From Clostridiaceae bacterium (GTDB lineage Bacteria > Bacillota > Clostridia > Oscillospirales > Acutalibacteraceae): a DNA stretch of 7,040 nt. Shown piece by piece: positions 1 to 5,253 of the stretch (positions are counted from its first letter, which is position 1; the number at the start of each line of letters is the position of its first letter). The position numbers were made by a program, and so were the translations under genes. The notes under the pieces were generated by a model. It worked only from the letters and a program-made list of their open reading frames with translations. It was not told where the DNA came from and did not search any database. The DNA is taken from assembly GCA_904502175.1 (NCBI GenBank), contig CAJGDU010000056.1, forward strand, positions 1 to 7,040, given 5' to 3'.

Positions 1-1
1 G

Positions 2-580
2 CCCGCGGACATCGTGCAGGAGTCCATCGCCCAGGAGTTCCCCGTCACCATCCCCACCTTCGCGCTGGGGTTCAAGGAGACGCACGAGACCCCCATCCGC
101 ACTATGAAGGAGCGGCTCCTGACCGACCTCCTCATGGACTGTGTGGCGGGGGAGACCACCGACCTCTACGAGCGGCTTCTGCGGGAGGGGCTCATCGACT
201 CGGGCTTCGGCTACGAGTACTTCACCGGCCCCGGCTACGCCACCGTCCTCTTTGAAGGGCGTTCCAGAGACCCGGAAAGAGTGGCGGACGAGATCAAAGC
301 CGCCATCCGCCGCCTGCGCGAGACCGGCGTGGACCCGGTGGAGTTCGAACGGCTGCGGAAACTCAACTACGGCAAGGCGGTCATGAGCTACAACGACATC
401 GACGGTCTCGCCAACGGTCTGGTCGGCGCGTACCTGAACGGCGCGGAGCTGTTCGAGGAACTGGAACTCTACCGGACCGTCACCGTGGAGGACGCCGACG
501 AACAGCTGCGGCGGACCATGCTGGAGGCATACAGTGCCCTGTCTGTGGTCCACGGACCGGACTTTGGCGCGGAAACTTGA
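2..580 (+). CDS. M16 family peptidase, YmfH-like, 3' part only
   Basis: The last 192 codons of a gene that begins left of the window; the frame is open from base 2, so an internal GTG at 14 is not a start. The residues match the C-terminal domain of M16B zinc peptidases of the YmfH type: an LYERLLREGLIDSG stretch, then FGYEYFTGPGY, then a DPERVADEI helix, an FERLRKLNYGKAV helix and a closing LSVVHGPDF strand. In this family the HxxEH zinc site is in the N-terminal half, which lies outside the window, so catalytic competence cannot be judged. In many Firmicutes a YmfF/YmfH pair of M16 proteins is encoded side by side; whether that holds here is not visible. No signal for secretion can be assessed. 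The stop codon overlaps the -35 region of the next promoter. Confidence 0.85.
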   Translation, partial: PADIVQESIAQEFPVTIPTFALGFKETHETPIRTMKERLLTDLLMDCVAGETTDLYERLLREGLIDSGFGYEYFTGPGYATVLFEGRSRDPERVADEIKAAIRRLRETGVDPVEFERLRKLNYGKAVMSYNDIDGLANGLVGAYLNGAELFEELELYRTVTVEDADEQLRRTMLEAYSALSVVHGPDFGAET

Positions 581-605
581 TTGAAACGCTAATTCTCTAT
601 ATAAT
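577..605 (+). promoter_or_regulatory. Sigma-A-type promoter for the small basic gene
   Basis: A -35 box TTGATT (577-582, 4 of 6 consensus bases) and a perfect -10 box TATAAT (600-605) are 17 bases apart. The -35 overlaps the stop codon of the M16 peptidase gene. The predicted start point is near 612, giving a leader of about 36 bases. An alternative -35, TTGAAA at 581-586, would leave a spacer of only 13 bases and is less likely. Confidence 0.65.
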
Positions 606-613
606 AATTAGCG
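587..613. promoter_or_regulatory. 8-bp dyad flanking the -10 box, possible operator
   Basis: CGCTAATT (587-594) and its exact reverse complement AATTAGCG (606-613) enclose an 11-base centre containing the TATAAT -10 box. The predicted transcription start lies at the end of the right arm, so the new transcript would not contain the whole dyad; it would act as DNA. This fits a repressor site, which is an inference. As a terminator for the upstream gene it is poor: the stem is AT-rich and no T-run follows. Confidence 0.45.
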
Positions 614-647
614 GAACAAAACTGAGTTGAAAAGGAGTGGTCCACCC

Positions 648-896
648 ATGGCAAGCATCAAGAGAAAAGTGAAGAAACGCGCCAAGGCGCTCAAGCCGGA
701 CTATAAAGGGATGACGAAAGAGGAAAAGAAGGCCGCGAAGAAAGAGTTCGAGCAGGCCGTCGACACCTATGAAAAGGGCCTCAAGCGGAAAAAACGCCGC
801 CGCATCCTGCTCATCATCTGCGCCATCGTCACTTACCGCCAGCTCTTCTCGAAAGAGTCCAAAAAGTATAAGCGCAGAGAGCTCGGCAGAAGATAA
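648..896 (+). CDS. Small, highly basic protein of unknown function
   Basis: I do not recognise this 82-residue protein. It has 20 Lys and 11 Arg against 9 acidic residues. Residues 1-52 form a charged, probably helical region (MASIKRKVKKRAKALK, then TKEEKKAAKKEFEQ) ending in the cluster KRKKRRR. Residues 53-63 (ILLIICAIVTY) are hydrophobic but short for a membrane helix, and a second basic stretch follows to the end. The ATG at 648 is chosen because AAAGGAG (631-637) lies 10 bases upstream; the in-frame TTG at 627 precedes that site. It has its own promoter and a hairpin behind it. It could be a membrane-tethered or nucleic-acid-associated peptide, but neither is shown. The strong ribosome binding site and promoter argue that it is a real gene. 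Confidence 0.75.
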   Translation: MASIKRKVKKRAKALKPDYKGMTKEEKKAAKKEFEQAVDTYEKGLKRKKRRRILLIICAIVTYRQLFSKESKKYKRRELGRR

Positions 897-911
897 AAAG
901 ACCAAAGTTTC

Positions 912-941
912 CGTCCCGTCAACTTTTTTGTTGACGGGACG
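912..941 (+). terminator. Perfect 12-bp hairpin with T6 loop; weak terminator or operator
   Basis: CGTCCCGTCAAC (912-923), a TTTTTT loop (924-929) and GTTGACGGGACG (930-941) form an uninterrupted 12-bp stem starting 15 bases after the small gene's stop codon. The position suits a terminator, but the downstream tail (TCCTTTATC) is a poor T-run. The 3' arm contains the -35 box of the rplU promoter, so the dyad may also, or instead, act as a protein-binding site. Confidence 0.55.
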
Positions 942-959
942 TCCTTTATCAGTTATAAT
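931..959 (+). promoter_or_regulatory. Strong sigma-A-type promoter of rplU-rpmA
   Basis: TTGACG (931-936) and a perfect TATAAT (954-959) are separated by exactly 17 bases. The -35 lies within the 3' arm of the preceding hairpin. Transcription should start near 965-967, leaving a leader of about 93 bases before rplU. Confidence 0.85.
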
Positions 960-965
960 TCTTAA

Positions 966-1058
966 GCCGCATATTACGGGTGAAGGTGTGCACATCGCCT
1001 TCGCAAGTGGCAAAAGCCCACCCGCTGTAGCGAGTCTAAAACAAAGGATTGAAAAACT
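966..1058 (+). ncRNA. Probable L21 leader (cis-regulatory 5' UTR of rplU)
   Basis: The untranslated leader between the promoter and rplU is GC-rich and structured, unlike the AT-rich spacers elsewhere. GTGAAGG (980-986) can pair with CCTTCGC (998-1004), with the palindrome TGTGCACA (987-994) in the loop. GTGG (1007-1010) can pair with CCAC (1018-1021) around CAAAAGC. CGC/GCG (1023-1025 with 1030-1032) closes a four-base loop. Position and the GGCAAAAGCCCACCCG element resemble the L21 leader family of Firmicutes, in which excess L21 is thought to repress its own operon. The family assignment is from memory and not verified by a covariance model. Confidence 0.6.
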
Positions 1059-1370
1059 ATGTACGCAGTTATCGAAACCGGCGGAAAACAGTACAAGGTC
1101 GAAGCCGGCCAGGAGCTCTTCATCGAGAAGCTCAACGCGGAAGCAGACGACAAAGTCGTGTTTGACAAGGTCCTCGCCGTTGGCGGAGACGACGGCATCA
1201 AAGTCGGTTCTCCCTATGTCAAGGGCGCCAAGGTCAACGCGAAAGTCATCAAGAATGGCAAGGCGAAGAAGATCACCGTCTTCACCTACAAACCCAAAAA
1301 GAACGAAAAACGGAAGATGGGCCACAGACAGCCTTACACCAAGGTGTCCATCACCGACATCAACGCATAA
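1059..1370 (+). CDS. rplU: 50S ribosomal protein L21
   Basis: Ribosomal protein L21, which binds 23S rRNA in the large subunit. The 103-residue length is the usual one. Family hallmarks are visible: the N-terminus MYAVIETGGKQYKVEAGQ, the core FDKVLAVGGDD, the segment VGSPYVKGAKVNAKV, and the basic C-terminal part FTYKPKKNEKRKMGHRQPYT that contacts rRNA. The ATG at 1059 is preceded by AAAGGA (1043-1048) with a 10-base spacer. It is the first gene of a two-gene unit with rpmA, driven by the strong promoter at 931-959 and probably feedback-controlled through the leader RNA. Nothing is unusual in the protein itself. Confidence 0.98.
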   Translation: MYAVIETGGKQYKVEAGQELFIEKLNAEADDKVVFDKVLAVGGDDGIKVGSPYVKGAKVNAKVIKNGKAKKITVFTYKPKKNEKRKMGHRQPYTKVSITDINA

Positions 1371-1388
1371 AGAGAGGTGTAAGGCAGA

Positions 1389-1652
1389 ATGGCACATAAG
1401 AAAGGTATGGGTTCGACCCGTAACGGTCGTGACTCCGAAGCGAAAAGACTCGGCGTAAAACGTGCTGACGGCCAGTTCGTCCTGGCGGGCAACATCCTCG
1501 TCAGACAGCGCGGAACACATATCCATCCCGGCAACAACGTCGGCAAAGGTTCTGACGACACCCTCTTCGCTCTCATTGACGGCACCGTCAAGTTCGAGCG
1601 CATGGGCAAAGACCGCAAAAAGGTCAGTGTCTACGCCGTTGAGGAACAGTAA
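1389..1652 (+). CDS. rpmA: 50S ribosomal protein L27, without cleavable N-terminal extension
   Basis: Ribosomal protein L27 (87 residues), whose N-terminal tail reaches the peptidyl transferase centre. The protein begins MAHKKGMGSTRNGRDSEAKR and carries the family block GNILVRQRGTHIHPGNNVG. Many Firmicutes make L27 with about nine extra residues that the cysteine protease Prp removes; here an in-frame TAA at 1380-1382, three codons before the ATG, rules such an extension out. The gap after rplU is only 18 bases, so prp, often found between these two genes, is absent at this place. The likely ribosome binding site is GAGAGG (1372-1377), directly after the rplU stop. The gene ends ahead of the terminator at 1679. 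Confidence 0.98.
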   Translation: MAHKKGMGSTRNGRDSEAKRLGVKRADGQFVLAGNILVRQRGTHIHPGNNVGKGSDDTLFALIDGTVKFERMGKDRKKVSVYAVEEQ

Positions 1653-1678
1653 GTTTCTCCAAAAGAATAAGACTGAAC

Positions 1679-1714
1679 ACAGGCTCTCCGGGAACGGGGA
1701 GCCTGTTTCGTTCT
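1679..1714 (+). terminator. Rho-independent terminator of rplU-rpmA
   Basis: ACAGGCTCTCC (1679-1689) pairs with GGGGAGCCTGT (1696-1706) through 11 pairs, one of them T-G, around the loop GGGAAC. A T-rich tail (TTTCGTTCT) follows. It lies 27 bases after the rpmA stop, and the next promoter's -35 box begins two bases beyond this interval. Confidence 0.85.
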
Positions 1715-1715
1715 G

Positions 1716-1744
1716 TTGACGGTTGCAATAAGATGTAATATAAT
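1716..1744 (+). promoter_or_regulatory. Strong sigma-A-type promoter of the five-gene operon
   Basis: TTGACG (1716-1721) and TATAAT (1739-1744) are 17 bases apart, the same arrangement as the rplU promoter. Transcription should start near 1751, giving a leader of about 60 bases before the ATG at 1811. No clear secondary structure is seen in that leader apart from a 3-bp CGC/GCG loop. Confidence 0.85.
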
Positions 1745-1810
1745 ATATCGGATAATTTGTATAAACTAGACGCTTTGCGCCCTTTGCACATAACAAAAGA
1801 GGAGTACGCT

Positions 1811-2989
1811 ATGAAAACGTTGAAAGCAGCTTCGCTGTCCCCGAACGGTGCCATCATCCTGGCCGCAGTGTTCACCCTGTTCGCGGTGCCCCTGCGCACG
1901 TTCCAGTATCTCAACTGCCTGGACCCCGAAACCGGGTTCTGGACGGTGCGCGACGTCACGGTCCCCGTGCTCTATGCGCTCGTCATCGCGGTGGCGGTGT
2001 TTGCCTTCTTCATCAGCCTGTTCTCCGGCATCATGCCGAAGCCGGAGTTCTCGAAGCAGAAGGACACCCCCTTCGGCGTGGCTGCCATCCTCATGGGCCT
2101 CGGCTTCGCCTCGGACGCGTTCTTCTGTGTGCGGGACATCATCACCACCTATAACAGCATCGTCCCGAGCGAAGACCTGAGTCTGGGCTATCAGCTCATC
2201 TCCAGCGGCACCATCGGCCGCTGCGGACAGGCCCTCTTTGCCGTGCTGAGCGTCGTCTACCTCGCCTTCCTCGCTGTCGCGAAACTCACCGGAACGGCCC
2301 TGCATGAGAGCCACAAGCTCCTTGCGCTGAGCCCGGTCCTCTGGGGCGTCTTCCGGCTGCTGGTCCACTTCGTGGAGCCCATCAGCTACAAGAACGTCTC
2401 CCAGCTTCTCCTCGAGATCTGCCTGGTCGTCTTCGCCATGATCTTCTGGTTCGCCTTCGCCCGGCTCAGCTCCGGCGTGAACGCCGAGTCCAGCATGTGG
2501 CTGTTCTTCTTCGGCGGCATTACGGCGGCGTTCCTGGGCTTTGTGTGCGCGCTGGCGCCCTTCATCCTCATCCTCACCGGCAAGGCCAGCCTCATTCCCC
2601 CGAGCCGGCCCATGCAGTATGTGGACCTCGCGTTCGCCATCTTTGCCACCTGCGCCCTCTTCAACGCCATGCCGAAGACCGTGGGCCTCAACTCCAGAGA
2701 TGAGTTCAAAGAGGAACCGGCTCCGGAAGTGCCCGGCAAAATGACCCGCGCGGAGCGCAAGAGAGAAAGAGCGAGACTGGAGAAAGAGGCAGCGGAAGAG
2801 AGAGCCTACCAGCTGGCGGCCATGGCGGCCACCGCGGAGGACGGCACCATCCGCAGCGCCTTTGAAGATACCGGCGCCGACGTCGCGGAAGTCGATGTGG
2901 ACGCCCCCAACCCCGGCAGGACCGAATCCTTCTGGAAGTCGGTCGACGAAGACGACGGAGAACACTTCGTGGTCACGGACGAGGAATAA
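1811..2989 (+). CDS. Multi-pass membrane protein of unknown function with charged C-terminal tail
   Basis: A 392-residue integral membrane protein. Hydrophobic segments lie at about residues 13-30, 50-73, 87-106, 136-158, 168-188, 196-218, 229-256 and 269-287, suggesting eight helices. After them comes a hydrophilic tail: a basic/acidic helix at 311-340 (MTRAERKRERARLEKEAAEE) and an acidic end (341-392, with DEDDGEH). It resembles hypothetical membrane proteins I recall from Oscillospiraceae, with no function known to me and no recognisable catalytic or transport motif. The ATG at 1811 is chosen because AGAGGAG (1798-1804) lies 6 bases upstream; an in-frame TTG at 1757 is too near the predicted transcript start. 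It is the first gene of the operon, only 3 bases ahead of holB. A sensor, scaffold or transporter role is possible, but the sequence decides none. Confidence 0.85.
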   Translation: MKTLKAASLSPNGAIILAAVFTLFAVPLRTFQYLNCLDPETGFWTVRDVTVPVLYALVIAVAVFAFFISLFSGIMPKPEFSKQKDTPFGVAAILMGLGFASDAFFCVRDIITTYNSIVPSEDLSLGYQLISSGTIGRCGQALFAVLSVVYLAFLAVAKLTGTALHESHKLLALSPVLWGVFRLLVHFVEPISYKNVSQLLLEICLVVFAMIFWFAFARLSSGVNAESSMWLFFFGGITAAFLGFVCALAPFILILTGKASLIPPSRPMQYVDLAFAIFATCALFNAMPKTVGLNSRDEFKEEPAPEVPGKMTRAERKRERARLEKEAAEERAYQLAAMAATAEDGTIRSAFEDTGADVAEVDVDAPNPGRTESFWKSVDEDDGEHFVVTDEE

Positions 2990-2992
2990 GGC

Positions 2993-3853
2993 ATGAGAGA
3001 AAAGCTCCGACAGTTAGTGGCACAGGGCAGACTGCCCCAGGCCTGTGTCCTGGAAAGCGGCACCGCGGAAGAGCGGCTGGCGCTGGCCCGGGAACTGGCG
3101 AAGGCGCTGGTCTGCAGAAGCGGGGACCAGAAGCCCTGCGGACAGTGCGACGCCTGCCGGAAAGCTGAGAGCGGCAACCATCCGGACATCCTCTTTGTGG
3201 GACCGGAAAACGGACGCAAGACCCTTTCGGTGGAGACGGTCCGGACCATGCGGGACGGCGCCTTCATCCTGCCGAACGAGAGCGAGCGGAAGGTGTACAT
3301 CATCGACCCCGCCGACAGCATGCAGGACTACGCGCAGAACGCGCTGCTGAAGATCCTGGAGGAACCGCCCTCCTACGCATACTTCCTGCTGCTCTGCACC
3401 TCGAAGGCATCCCTGCTGCCCACGGTCCTCTCGCGGACCGCGGTCTTCAGCCTGGCGCCGGTCGTAGGTGCCGACCAGAGCGGCGAAGAGCTCGCCGAGG
3501 CCAAGGACCTTTCCGAAAGCCTTGCGAACGCCCTCGTCTCCGGCAGCGAGACGAAACTGCTGGAAGCCGCGTCTGTCTTTGAAAAGAACTATGAGATGCT
3601 CCCCCTGACGCTGGAACAGCTGGGGCTCCTTTTACGGGACGCCCTCGTCCTTTCCGCCGGCGGAGAGAACATCATCTCGGGAGCGGAGACCTGCGCGCGG
3701 TCACTCGCGCAGCGGTTCGAAAACCCGCAGCTCCTCTCCATGGTGGAGGCGGTCGAAGACATCTCTTCGGCGCTCACCCTCCACGCCAACAAGAACCTGA
3801 CGCTCTCCCGGCTCGTCAGCCGACTGGCCGCCGGAGCGCACAAAGAGAACTGA
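2993..3853 (+). CDS. holB: DNA polymerase III delta' subunit (clamp loader)
   Basis: The delta' subunit of the clamp-loader complex, which helps place the sliding clamp on DNA. The 286-residue AAA+ fold shows the zinc module C41, C49, C52, C55 followed by NHPDILFVGP, a Walker-B-like strand VYIIDPADSM (101-110), the signature NALLKILEEPP (116-126) and a sensor-1 region ending TVLSRT (144-149). The P-loop is degenerate: SGTAEERLALA stands where GxxxxGK[ST] would be, with no Gly-Lys, so ATP binding is unlikely; delta' is non-catalytic in E. coli too. The arginine of the SRC motif is kept (R148) but its Cys is Thr. The start is supported by GAGGA (2981-2985) inside the end of the upstream gene. 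The position directly before ricT matches the order in Bacillus. Residues from about 155 onward are more divergent. Confidence 0.92.
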   Translation: MREKLRQLVAQGRLPQACVLESGTAEERLALARELAKALVCRSGDQKPCGQCDACRKAESGNHPDILFVGPENGRKTLSVETVRTMRDGAFILPNESERKVYIIDPADSMQDYAQNALLKILEEPPSYAYFLLLCTSKASLLPTVLSRTAVFSLAPVVGADQSGEELAEAKDLSESLANALVSGSETKLLEAASVFEKNYEMLPLTLEQLGLLLRDALVLSAGGENIISGAETCARSLAQRFENPQLLSMVEAVEDISSALTLHANKNLTLSRLVSRLAAGAHKEN

Positions 3854-3862
3854 GGAAACAGT

Positions 3863-4732
3863 ATGACGGAAGTAATCGGAGTCCGATTCAAAGAAGTCGG
3901 AAAGGTCTACACCTTCGACCCGGTCGGCCAGTCCTTCGAGAAGGGCACCCCGGTCATTGTGGAGACTGCCCGCGGCCTTGAATGCGGCACCGTCATCGAT
4001 GCCAACCACGAGGTGGAGGAAGACGCCATCGTCGCCCCTCTGAAACCCATCGTGCGGACCGCCACCGAAGCGGACCTCCAGCGCATCGAAGACAACAAAA
4101 CACGGGAGAAAAAGGCTTTCCACATCTGCGAGGAAAAGATCAGAGACCACGAGCTCGAGATGAAACTCATCGATGTGGAATACACCTTTGACAATAAAAA
4201 GATCCTCTTCTATTTCACCGCGGACGGCAGAGTCGATTTCCGCGACCTGGTCAAGGACCTGGCCTCGGTCTTCAAGACCCGCATCGAACTGCGGCAGATC
4301 GGTGTCCGGGACGAAGCCAAAATGGTCGGCGGCCTCGGCATCTGCGGACGGCCCCTGTGCTGTTCGAGCCACCTCTGCGACTTCCAGCCCGTCTCCATCA
4401 AGATGGCGAAGGAGCAGGGCCTGTCCCTGAACCCCACGAAGATCTCCGGCACCTGCGGCCGCCTCATGTGCTGCCTCAAGTACGAGCAGGAGTCCTATGA
4501 GCACCTTCTGAAGATCACGCCCAAAGTCGGCGCCGTGGTGGACACGAAAGAGGGAAGAGGCACTGTGGTCGACACGAACCTCATCTCCGGGACCATCAAG
4601 GTCTGTCTGGACAAGAGCCCCGACGCGGTGCCTGCCACCTTCAGCCGCCGGCAGGTCAAGACCATCCGCGACGGCCGGGTCTCCATCTCCAAAGAGGAGC
4701 GGGAAGCCCTGAAGAACATCGAGAAAGACTAA
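3863..4732 (+). CDS. ricT: PSP1-domain protein RicT (YaaT), Fe-S RNase Y specificity factor
   Basis: A 289-residue PSP1-domain protein of the RicT/YaaT family. In Bacillus subtilis RicT works with RicA and RicF in an Fe-S complex that directs RNase Y cleavage of certain operon mRNAs and affects sporulation, competence and biofilm formation. The hallmark cysteines are present: GICGRPLCCSSHLC (residues 159-172, C161, C166, C167, C172) and GTCGRLMCC (196-204, C198, C203, C204). They are preceded by VDFRDLVKDLASVFKTRIEL, the core of the PSP1 domain. The N-terminal part (MTEVIGVRFKEVGKVYTFDP) is also typical. GAGGAAA (3852-3858), overlapping the holB stop, is the ribosome binding site. RicA and RicF are not in this window. 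YabA, which follows this gene in Bacillus, is missing here and greA comes next. Confidence 0.93.
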   Translation: MTEVIGVRFKEVGKVYTFDPVGQSFEKGTPVIVETARGLECGTVIDANHEVEEDAIVAPLKPIVRTATEADLQRIEDNKTREKKAFHICEEKIRDHELEMKLIDVEYTFDNKKILFYFTADGRVDFRDLVKDLASVFKTRIELRQIGVRDEAKMVGGLGICGRPLCCSSHLCDFQPVSIKMAKEQGLSLNPTKISGTCGRLMCCLKYEQESYEHLLKITPKVGAVVDTKEGRGTVVDTNLISGTIKVCLDKSPDAVPATFSRRQVKTIRDGRVSISKEEREALKNIEKD

Positions 4733-4766
4733 GTTTGAAATACATTTTGGAAGGAAGTAACAACCC

Positions 4767-5243
4767 ATGAACGAGTATCAAATGACACATGACGCCCTGA
4801 AAGAACTGCAGGACGAACTGGACCAGCTGAAAACCGTCGGCCGTCAGGAGATGGCTGAGAAAATCAAAGTGGCCCTTTCTTTCGGCGACCTTTCGGAGAA
4901 CGCGGAGTACGATGAAGCCAAGTCCGAGCAGGGCAAAATGGAGTCCCGCATCAACGAACTGGAGCACCTCATCCGCAACGCCGTCATCGTGGACGATGAG
5001 AACGATGAAGAAGGCACCGTCGGCCGCACTTCCGTCGTCACCCTCAAGAACCTTGAGGACAACCAGGAAGTCACCTACCGTCTGGTGGGCTTCACCCAGT
5101 CCGACCCCCTCGCCGGAAAGATCTCTGACGAGTCCCCGGTCGGCAAAGCGCTCATGGGCAAACATGTGGGCGATGTGATCGAAGTGGAAGCCCCGCGGGG
5201 CAAGGTCAGCTTCGAGATCCTGGACGTAGCGAAGAAGAACTGA
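4767..5243 (+). CDS. greA: Transcription elongation factor GreA
   Basis: GreA rescues backtracked RNA polymerase by stimulating cleavage of the transcript's 3' end; its coiled coil enters the secondary channel of the polymerase. The 158-residue length is typical. The N-terminal coiled coil covers about residues 1-75, with the tip FGDLSENAEYDEAK carrying the acidic pair D41 and E44 that supports catalysis in GreA. The C-terminal FKBP-like domain (about 82-158) shows VTYRLVGFTQSDP, ISDESPVGKALMGKHVGD and a closing VSFEILDV strand. AAGGAAG (4751-4757) precedes the ATG by nine bases. The 34-base gap after ricT has no good promoter: TTGAAA at 4734-4739 lacks a -10 partner. It is therefore probably expressed as part of the operon. 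Confidence 0.97.
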   Translation: MNEYQMTHDALKELQDELDQLKTVGRQEMAEKIKVALSFGDLSENAEYDEAKSEQGKMESRINELEHLIRNAVIVDDENDEEGTVGRTSVVTLKNLEDNQEVTYRLVGFTQSDPLAGKISDESPVGKALMGKHVGDVIEVEAPRGKVSFEILDVAKKN

Positions 5244-5253
5244 GGAGCGACTC

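Noticed and set aside
14..580. GTG at 14 as the true start of the M16 peptidase
   Set aside because: The frame is open to the window edge and only the C-terminal half of the family is present, so the gene simply begins outside the window.
769..1458. A 229-codon + strand frame spanning the small gene's end, the leader and rplU
   Set aside because: It crosses a hairpin, a strong promoter and the rplU gene in another frame, and its Ser/Arg/Lys-rich translation is a frame-shifted shadow.
597..1796. A 399-codon open frame on the minus strand across the small gene, rplU and rpmA
   Set aside because: It runs antisense through three well-supported genes and two promoter regions, has no family resemblance, and its start lies without a clear ribosome binding site. 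Open frames of this kind arise by chance opposite GC-rich genes.
1757..1810. Upstream TTG start extending the membrane protein by 18 residues
   Set aside because: It lies only about six bases after the predicted transcription start and has no ribosome binding site, whereas ATG 1811 has AGAGGAG six bases upstream.
1766..2965. A 399-codon open frame on the minus strand opposite the membrane protein gene
   Set aside because: Its low-complexity, Gly/Glu/Arg/His-rich translation is typical of the strand opposite a hydrophobic protein, and the + strand frame has promoter, ribosome binding site and membrane helices.
4734..4766. Possible separate promoter for greA (TTGAAA at 4734-4739)
   Set aside because: No -10-like sequence lies 16-18 bases downstream; that position holds the ribosome binding site and start region of greA.
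3701..4768. A 355-codon minus-strand open frame opposite ricT
   Set aside because: The + strand encodes an unmistakable RicT with its cysteine motifs; the antisense translation shows no recognisable domain.
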